Virus record (IMG/VR): IMGVR_UViG_3300011113_000238
Location: 1 to 64,000 of that record
DNA from: a virus
Reading direction: 5' to 3' (one strand)
Length of the DNA: 64,000 nt
Numbering within the stretch: position 1 is the first letter of the stretch; each line of letters opens with the position of its first letter. The notes below the pieces were generated by a model. That model worked only from the letters and a program-made list of their open reading frames with translations, had not been told where the DNA came from and did no database searches. This document shows, piece by piece, positions 59,712 through 64,000 of this stretch. The position numbers were made by a program, and so were the translations under genes.

Positions 59712-60050
59712 TTACAGCAAGTCCTGCTTATTTTTACCAATAATTGCAGCAGCAGTAACCACCGCACGGTTAGGTTCGATGCCTGACACGACAATCTTCT
59801 CTTCGTAAGTCTCAGAGTCATAAGATACAGCATCCCACCCACCACCCGCACCAGGAATTAAAGCAAGATTTAGCTGCACTTGCAACTGCCTGTTATCCGC
59901 ATCGTCTTTCAATGGATTCCAGAAGCACAAGAAGTCCCCGTATTCATCCTGAAGGCGCATACCCTTGGTTGTATCTAGCGCCCAACCACCTACACGCATA
60001 TTTACAGATGCAGCCGCTAACTCAAGTAAATCTCTGTCGGTGTAAGTCAT
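59712..60050 (-). CDS. Conserved phage protein of unknown function
   Basis: 112 residues: AAASVNMRVGGWALDTTKGM, FWNPLKDDADNRQLQVQLNL, and a C-terminal NRAVVTAAAIIG. The NPLxDDADAxRLxVxL element is common in small early phage proteins without known function. Overlaps the next upstream gene by four bases. Confidence 0.65.
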   Translation of the reverse strand: MTYTDRDLLELAAASVNMRVGGWALDTTKGMRLQDEYGDFLCFWNPLKDDADNRQLQVQLNLALIPGAGGGWDAVSYDSETYEEKIVVSGIEPNRAVVTAAAIIGKNKQDLL

Positions 60051-60355
60051 AGTACTTCCACGGATTTTAACTTACCTGTTTCACCATCAAAGGTAACGCG
60101 AGTGTTGCAATTATCACCAATGTCGAAGCACCATGCGAATGATTCACTGAACTCATCAACAGTGCTAAATCTAGCAAAGCGAACGCGATCTGGTTTAGGC
60201 TCTGGCTTGATGCGGTATTGATAGTGAACGACCCAACAAGGCTCATTAACTGTTGACCAACGATCAGCATCGTGGACCCTGCATTCAATAACTGACCCAT
60301 CTGCCCAAGCCTTAATCAGCTCTGCGTGTTTGTGCGGTTTATTCTGTTTACTCAT
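60047..60355 (-). CDS. Conserved phage protein of unknown function
   Basis: 102 residues: HAELIKAWADGSVIECRVHD then ADRWSTVNEPCW...YRIKPEP. The KAWADGxxIxxR...W...PxW...YRIKPEP frame is a recurring small phage protein type of unknown role. Overlaps neighbours by four bases on both sides. Confidence 0.65.
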   Translation of the reverse strand: MSKQNKPHKHAELIKAWADGSVIECRVHDADRWSTVNEPCWVVHYQYRIKPEPKPDRVRFARFSTVDEFSESFAWCFDIGDNCNTRVTFDGETGKLKSVEVL

Positions 60356-60543
60356 TTTAGTTCCTTTCCTTGTTTGTCATGAACGCGAATCTTACCAGTT
60401 TTTGTAACGTAAACCTGAAGGGTTTCTTTAGGTGTTGTAATTTGTACAACAACCCAACCTTTCTTCTCGTCGGAAGCACATCGGGTAACCTCCGCTGCTC
60501 CGAACTCGAAACCAAAGCATGTTTCTTTGTAGTGAGTACTCAT
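60352..60543 (-). CDS. Hypothetical small beta-rich protein
   Basis: 63 residues: FEFGAAEVTRCASDEKKGWV then VVQITTPKETLQVYVTKTGK, likely a small beta barrel. RBS GGAAGTCATCA within the upstream gene end; four-base overlaps on both sides show a tightly coupled operon. Confidence 0.55.
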   Translation of the reverse strand: MSTHYKETCFGFEFGAAEVTRCASDEKKGWVVVQITTPKETLQVYVTKTGKIRVHDKQGKELK

Positions 60544-60809
60544 TTGATGACTTCCTTTTGCAAAGATAAATGACTCAGCTCTCTTGAGAATTCAACGGAA
60601 GTAGAATCGTCCTCACCAATAACCTGAGCACCATCTATTACGGCACCATACGGGACTTTACCTTGCACCATGTGCTGTCGGGTATCGCACGGTAAGTGCC
60701 TGTCAGCAACAATCATGGCGTTAGCTGCAGGCCAGAATAAAGCAGGAACGACTCGTTGCCATTTCATGATGCCGCAAATATCGTATTCAATTTTAGATGC
60801 GTCGTTCAT
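60540..60809 (-). CDS. Hypothetical protein
   Basis: 89 residues. The first ten residues, then CGIMKWQRVVPALFWPAANA and an acidic C-terminal part (VIGEDDSTSVEFSREL). No family recognised. RBS GAAAGGTGTAAA. Confidence 0.5.
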   Translation of the reverse strand: MNDASKIEYDICGIMKWQRVVPALFWPAANAMIVADRHLPCDTRQHMVQGKVPYGAVIDGAQVIGEDDSTSVEFSRELSHLSLQKEVIK

Positions 60810-61027
60810 TTTACACCTTTCATCATTCGGTTAACCGCACTGCGAATGGCAGGCCATTCTTTTGGATCAACCCTGATTGTACCACAGTCCGAATGCGTCT
60901 GAGTGATTTCGATGAATTCACCACCGCCTTCATCTACGATTTTAACCTCGGTAGCCATCTCGGAGTACAGAGGTTTGTCTTCTGGTACTACGGTCATAGC
61001 TGTGCATCGTTGTGTATATTTGGTCAT
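60806..61027 (-). CDS. Hypothetical protein
   Basis: 73 residues: MATEVKIVDEGGGEFIEITQ then THSDCGTIRVDPKEWPAIRS, a short beta sheet followed by a helix AVNRMMKGVK. Similar in layout to other small early phage proteins ending in WPxLRxAI. RBS AAGGGGATATA. Confidence 0.55.
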   Translation of the reverse strand: MTKYTQRCTAMTVVPEDKPLYSEMATEVKIVDEGGGEFIEITQTHSDCGTIRVDPKEWPAIRSAVNRMMKGVK

Positions 61028-61035
61028 ATATCCCC

Positions 61036-61188
61036 TTAACGCTTACTAGGGTCGTGCAAAACCTGAAGCAGCATATTGATGCTTGCAATGACCTGTTGCT
61101 GATGTTGAAGCGGCAGTTGATCCCACGAGCGAGTATCACCCGCTTTAGCTGCGATTGCTTGCCAGTACGCTACTACGCTAAATTCCAT
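61036..61188 (-). CDS. 50-residue protein
   Basis: MEFSVVAYWQAIAAKAGDTR, then a helix SWDQLPLQHQQQVIASINML and LQVLHDPSKR. Perfect RBS AAGGAG seven bases before the ATG. It lies between two coupled small genes with 8- and 15-base gaps, so it is a real gene that short-ORF cut-offs would miss. Function unknown. Confidence 0.65.
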   Translation of the reverse strand: MEFSVVAYWQAIAAKAGDTRSWDQLPLQHQQQVIASINMLLQVLHDPSKR

Positions 61189-61203
61189 AATTATCTCCTT
61201 AAA

Positions 61204-61365
61204 TTAAAACACAAGCGAATCAATCTCACCTTGCTGCACTAGCTGCTGCTCAAGGTTAAACCGATGTTCGTACAGTTCATTTAATTCGTTCTGCATGCTA
61301 CGGATTGTATCACGCATTTCTTCAATGTCACGCTGCACGAACTCTAGTTGTTGCTTAAGTTGCAT
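61204..61365 (-). CDS. 53-residue coiled-coil protein
   Basis: MQLKQQLEFVQRDIEEMRDT then IRSMQNELNELYEHRFNLEQ: one continuous amphipathic coiled coil. RBS GTGGAGTAAAC overlaps the stop of the upstream gene, which implies coupling. Function unknown. Confidence 0.65.
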   Translation of the reverse strand: MQLKQQLEFVQRDIEEMRDTIRSMQNELNELYEHRFNLEQQLVQQGEIDSLVF

Positions 61366-61367
61366 GT

Positions 61368-61643
61368 TTACTCCACGTATTCGTACATTTCATTGAAAGA
61401 TTCAGCATCTAGGACTTCAAAATCACCGTTACTGTGCTTGATGATGTAATAACCTAGATAGACCCTGCGGGAGCGACCGCCCACGTCTATACTCCAGTAA
61501 GATATAGTCTTTGTCGGAGGATGTGTAGTAGTAGCTACGGTTCGCATAGAGGGCCACCGCGCCTCAATTGTCAGCTTTTTATCCCATGAACCATCCCATT
61601 GCATGGCTTCAACGATAACAGGTTTCTTTATGTACAGGCTCAT
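61368..61643 (-). CDS. Conserved small phage protein
   Basis: 91 residues: YIKKPVIVEAMQWDGSWDKK...VYLGYYIIKHSNGDFEVLDA then ESFNEMYE. The (K)KPVxVEAxQWDG ... YIIKxxNGxFxVxxxxxFxxxYE frame is widespread in phages of many hosts; role unknown. Confidence 0.75.
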   Translation of the reverse strand: MSLYIKKPVIVEAMQWDGSWDKKLTIEARWPSMRTVATTTHPPTKTISYWSIDVGGRSRRVYLGYYIIKHSNGDFEVLDAESFNEMYEYVE

Positions 61644-61645
61644 AA

Positions 61646-61834
61646 TTACTCCTTGCTCAGACTTTTAACCCACAGTGAACAAACATTCTTCAGTACACCA
61701 ATGGGCGTAGGTTTACCCCACGACTTCTGGCACTCTTCCCAAATCCAAGTTGTACCAGAGGGTAGCACCTCCGCTACACCTGAGCTATAGAACTTGCAGT
61801 TATTGCACTGAGGTTTCTGCTTTACTTCTTGCAC
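61646..61834 (-). CDS. Small zinc-binding-like protein
   Basis: 62 residues with CNNC (10-13), then WEECQKSW and VCSLW, four Cys that could bind one zinc. Resembles small phage proteins with a CxxCxFYxxG start. Starts two bases after the upstream stop. Confidence 0.55.
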   Translation of the reverse strand: MQEVKQKPQCNNCKFYSSGVAEVLPSGTTWIWEECQKSWGKPTPIGVLKNVCSLWVKSLSKE

Positions 61835-61836
61835 GA

Positions 61837-62253
61837 TTACCCCTTAGACGGTGCGGTAGGCTTACGCTTCCAGTGCGTGGCCCACGTAATCGCGTAATCA
61901 GTACTCTCGTCGCACCATGCGTAGTCACGATCCATTGCATTAAACGGATGACCCCAGTAAGCAACAGCAAGAGAACCGTCAGGATGACCGAGAAGGATAC
62001 TGTCTGCTCCTTTTGGAGCTGTTTTGATAGGTTGCCAGTCGCTTGATTGCACCTGTTGTTTCAACCGAATTATCTCAATGTTTAGCGCAGCAATCTCATT
62101 GTTCATTGCACGTTGAGATTCTTTCATTGCAACCCAAAGTGGGTGCTCTTCATTACACCCTGCAGAAGCACCGAGTACACAATGCACTTCAATACAGTTG
62201 TCAACATGCGCGTTAATCAACTGCTGTAGTTTTGCTGTATGGTTATTTTGCAT
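61837..62253 (-). CDS. Coiled-coil protein with DUF551-like end
   Basis: 138 residues. A central coiled coil (ALNIEIIRLKQQVQ) and a C-terminal WQPIKTAPKGADSILLGHPD...ITWATHWKRKP, the WxxIxTAPK...ATHWxPxP pattern of DUF551-type phage proteins. The ATG at 62253 follows GGAGT and overlaps the upstream gene by eleven bases; an upstream Met at 62265 is less likely. Confidence 0.6.
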   Translation of the reverse strand: MQNNHTAKLQQLINAHVDNCIEVHCVLGASAGCNEEHPLWVAMKESQRAMNNEIAALNIEIIRLKQQVQSSDWQPIKTAPKGADSILLGHPDGSLAVAYWGHPFNAMDRDYAWCDESTDYAITWATHWKRKPTAPSKG

Positions 62254-62557
62254 CAGGTACTCCATGTTTAGCTAGCAGCATTGCAAGTTGGTGCTTTTCG
62301 TTTTCTTCGGTAAGTTTAGCACGACGATTTTCTGCATTAATCCGAGTTTGCATCTCTTCATCTGTCTCTGGAACGAGTACAGTGATTGCATAGTAGTAAC
62401 CATCGTCGTATTGCTCTAGGGTGTACTCAATCCTAGCGGCAGGTCCGTACTGCTCAATGAGATTTGCAAGATGCAATGAAAGCTCAAGTAGTGTCATGTC
62501 ATCTATGTAAAACTGACCCTGTTCCTTATAGAAGGACTTACGTTCATGTACTGTCAT
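62243..62557 (-). CDS. Hypothetical protein, first gene of leftward early operon
   Basis: 104 residues: YIDDMTLLELSLHLANLIEQ, ARIEYTLEQYDDGYYYAITV then LVPETDEEMQTRINAENRRA, a helix-strand-helix layout ending in a charged coil. RBS AAGGAGCTTGAT. A longer frame to 62626 would pass through the hairpin leader and is not supported. Function unknown. Confidence 0.6.
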   Translation of the reverse strand: MTVHERKSFYKEQGQFYIDDMTLLELSLHLANLIEQYGPAARIEYTLEQYDDGYYYAITVLVPETDEEMQTRINAENRRAKLTEENEKHQLAMLLAKHGVPDAK

Positions 62558-62577
62558 ATCAAGCTCCTTTGAGATGC

Positions 62578-62645
62578 GGCAGCATCGAGAAAGCTGCCTT
62601 TTGTTGAGAAGCCATAAGTGTATCACAGGTTTCTGCGTCTTACAA
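62578..62645 (-). promoter_or_regulatory. Early leftward promoter plus 5' hairpin leader (module copy 3)
   Basis: TTGTAA (62645-62640), 17 bases, TACACT (62622-62617) with TGTGA extension; hairpin GGCAGC-N9-GCTGCC (62598-62578), then 20 bases to the ATG at 62557. The best of the three modules because the -35 is also clear. Confidence 0.7.
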
Positions 62646-63106
62646 ACAATTTATACACCCTATGATTTGTGTTGCAGCTTTACAACAAATCCGTTGTATT
62701 TAGCACTAAAAGTTGTAACAGTTTGGTTTTGTAAGGTTTTGCAAGAAAAGTAGCGTAAAATAAATACCTTGGTATTACTGACGATGCTACTGAAGTTCAT
62801 CCAAGGTTGCAACACGAGGTGTCCGCAGGGTACTTAAGTTACAACCTGCGTTAATGCTCGGTTAGCTGAGTGCTACCGCAGAGTGACAAGGGATTAAGTA
62901 GTAAACAAGATAAATACATAACTGAAGGTTAACTGCAGTATAGCTTAGGTTAGTACTGAAGTTACAACTGAAGTTACAACTGAAGTTACAGTGCAGGTTG
63001 TCGTCGCCAAAGGCGGTTGCAATCTGCGTAGGTACTTCAACTAACCTTCAGTTACAACCTAAGTTGCATAAATACAACGAAAGTAATTGTGCAAACTTTC
63101 AAGTTG
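62646..63106. other. Divergent control region, candidate replication origin
   Basis: About 460 bases with no gene between leftward and rightward early operons. Three exact tandem 12-mers ACTGAAGTTACA at 62955-62990, further CTTCAGTTACAACCTAAGTTG words in inverted order near 63045, and a nested hairpin at 62846-62881 (CTGCG/CGCAG outside, CTCGG-TTAG-CTGAG inside) that mirrors the one at 294-331. Iteron-like repeats between divergent early promoters suggest an origin or a master operator. Confidence 0.5.
62955..62990. repeat. Three tandem 12-bp iterons
   Basis: ACTGAAGTTACA repeated three times without spacing or mismatch. Confidence 0.95.
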
Positions 63107-63117
63107 TGTGCTACACT
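63107..63117 (+). promoter_or_regulatory. Rightward extended -10 promoter
   Basis: TGTGCTACACT with the -10 TACACT at 63112-63117; no good -35 at 17 bases, although TTGTGC lies 19 bases upstream. Leads to the 63147 gene. Confidence 0.55.
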
Positions 63118-63146
63118 TCAACCTTCTCATTTAAAAGGAGTTCCTT

Positions 63147-63758
63147 ATGACAGCTAAATCAGTACCTATGCAATACGAAGACAAGTTCCATGCTCTTGCA
63201 CGAGCAGTTGAAGTTACGGAAGAAGAGATGCAAATCGCTAAGTTCTTCTGGTACGCTGGGTTGCGCCATGCATTCCAACGAGGTACATCCTCTCCTGCTC
63301 TGCTGGAGAAACCTACTTCCGCGTTTGATATGAAGTTCGGTGCATCTGCCGCTTTGCCGAGTAACAAGCCTGCACCTTTCTTTAATCTCCCCAAAGAAAA
63401 GCGTGAACGAGCAGATAGTCAGTTTACTTTTGTTGACAAAACATATGAACCTCATACAATGGGTTTCTTTGAACATGCTGGTCAGCAATACACGGATGAT
63501 CGAACTCTCACACCCTACGAAGCCAAGATGCTGCAGTTGACATTGGCAGCTGTTCTCTCTGATGTACAGGAAGGAATTAAAGGTTTGCAAACCTACATCA
63601 ATTTCATCTGGAAGGATTGCGACCCAGCGGATAAGCGCACAGAAGAAACCTTCAAGGAAATGAACAAGATGAAGGATATTGTGCGCAAGAGCAAGAAGCA
63701 TGTTGCAACCTTGAATAATGCACAGCGTAAACTGAAGAAGATTGCTAAAGGCACGTAA
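63147..63758 (+). CDS. Hypothetical early protein
   Basis: 203 residues. N-terminal half: YEDKFHALARAVEVTEEEMQ IAKFFWYAGLRHAFQ and a Pro-rich middle; C-terminal half helical and basic (FKEMNKMKDIVRKSKKHVAT then LNNAQRKLKKIAKGT), which suggests nucleic-acid binding. Perfect RBS AAGGAG with six-base spacing. First gene right of the candidate origin. No family recognised. Confidence 0.6.
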   Translation: MTAKSVPMQYEDKFHALARAVEVTEEEMQIAKFFWYAGLRHAFQRGTSSPALLEKPTSAFDMKFGASAALPSNKPAPFFNLPKEKRERADSQFTFVDKTYEPHTMGFFEHAGQQYTDDRTLTPYEAKMLQLTLAAVLSDVQEGIKGLQTYINFIWKDCDPADKRTEETFKEMNKMKDIVRKSKKHVATLNNAQRKLKKIAKGT

Positions 63759-63795
63759 GTGCCTGATAAGGCTAATGGTACTTGAAGTAGCAAGG

Positions 63796-63836
63796 AAAGC
63801 TCCTAGAATGCATTAGAATCGCCCACAGGAGCTTTT
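63796..63836 (+). terminator. Terminator or attenuator hairpin
   Basis: AAAGCTCCT (63796-63804) and AGGAGCTTT (63827-63835), nine perfect pairs with a 22-base loop, followed by a short T-run TTTTC. Located between the early gene and the metallophosphoesterase gene. Confidence 0.65.
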
Positions 63837-63905
63837 CAGAGGGTTACCCAAGGCAGCATAGCCTGAATATAAACAAACGCTCTACGGGGCTTTAAAGGAT
63901 TCGAT

Positions 63906-64000
63906 ATGACAACATGGTTTACGAGCGATCACCACCATCACCACAGGCGCATTACTGAATTCACAGCGCGATGTCAATTCACCGATCCTGACAATCACAG
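63906..64000 (+). CDS. Metallophosphoesterase, partial (runs off the window)
   Basis: The first 31 codons read MTTWFTSDHHHHHRRITEFT followed by ARCQFTDPDNH. The TWFTSDxHxxHxxI start with Asp-x-His is the first metal-binding motif of calcineurin-like phosphoesterases common in phages. RBS AAAGGATTCGAT. The 3' part is outside the window, so the rest of the active site is not seen. Confidence 0.75.
   Translation, partial: MTTWFTSDHHHHHRRITEFTARCQFTDPDNH

Noticed and set aside
1-64000. Prophage or temperate genes (integrase, CI/Cro, attachment site)
   Set aside because: No tyrosine or serine recombinase, repressor or att-like repeat is visible in the window. Part of the genome may be missing, so this is not final.
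1-64000. CRISPR array or insertion sequence
   Set aside because: No regularly spaced repeats and no transposase genes; the mobile elements present are homing genes and an intein.

Overview
The window is most of the genome of a tailed double-stranded DNA phage, most likely a virulent siphovirus of a Gram-negative host. It has a complete lambda-type long-tail morphogenesis set: gpD/gpE-like head proteins, tail tube, chaperone with a frameshift, 1360-residue tape measure, and gpM/L/K/J-like tip. It also carries its own replication enzymes, class I ribonucleotide reductase, an M15 endolysin and a 3TM holin. I see no integrase, excisionase or CI-type repressor, so a lytic life style is the simplest reading. 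The host cannot be named from the sequence; sigma-70-like promoters and the envelope-directed proteins suggest a proteobacterium.

Layout. 1-4871: non-coding lead-in and two tail-spike genes sharing an N-terminal virion anchor and a 20-bp 3' repeat, with an HNH-like gene between them. 4901-10320: small membrane and zinc proteins, then terS, a zinc-finger/GIY-YIG gene, terL and portal. 10340-18025: accessory virion proteins, XkdF-type protease, scaffold, decoration and major capsid proteins. 18184-36460: connectors, tail terminator, tube, chaperone, tape measure, tip complex, collar fibre and fibre chaperone. 36461-39006: lysis cassette. All of this reads rightward. A strong convergent terminator at about 39014-39064 separates it from the leftward half (39067-62557): thioredoxin, nrdA (with intein) and nrdB, two dNTP pyrophosphohydrolases, RNase H-like exonuclease, endonuclease VII, 5'-3' exonuclease, a tRNA/structured-RNA locus, SSB, family B DNA polymerase, T7 gp4-like primase-helicase, two nucleotidyltransferases and a tail of small early-type genes. 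At 62646-63146 lies a divergent control region with iterons, followed by rightward early-type genes running off the window (63147 onward, ending in a partial metallophosphoesterase).

Mobile nucleases are unusually dense: GIY-YIG, HNH, GIY-YIG+HNH fusions and a LAGLIDADG intein sit beside terL, the protease, the capsid gene, the tail tube, polB, the primase and inside nrdA. Expression seems to rely on sigma-70 promoters with a recurrent extended -10 (TGTGCTAYAMT-like), several leftward ones followed by a near-identical 5' hairpin leader.

The most unusual part is 50544-51424 (leftward). One normal tRNA-Arg(TCT) is followed by four long-stem RNA elements whose only stem irregularities are G-U pairs in leftward RNA. 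Between two of them sits a tRNA-like fold in permuted order (T-arm, closed acceptor hairpin, D-arm). Directly downstream is a minimal nucleotidyltransferase gene.
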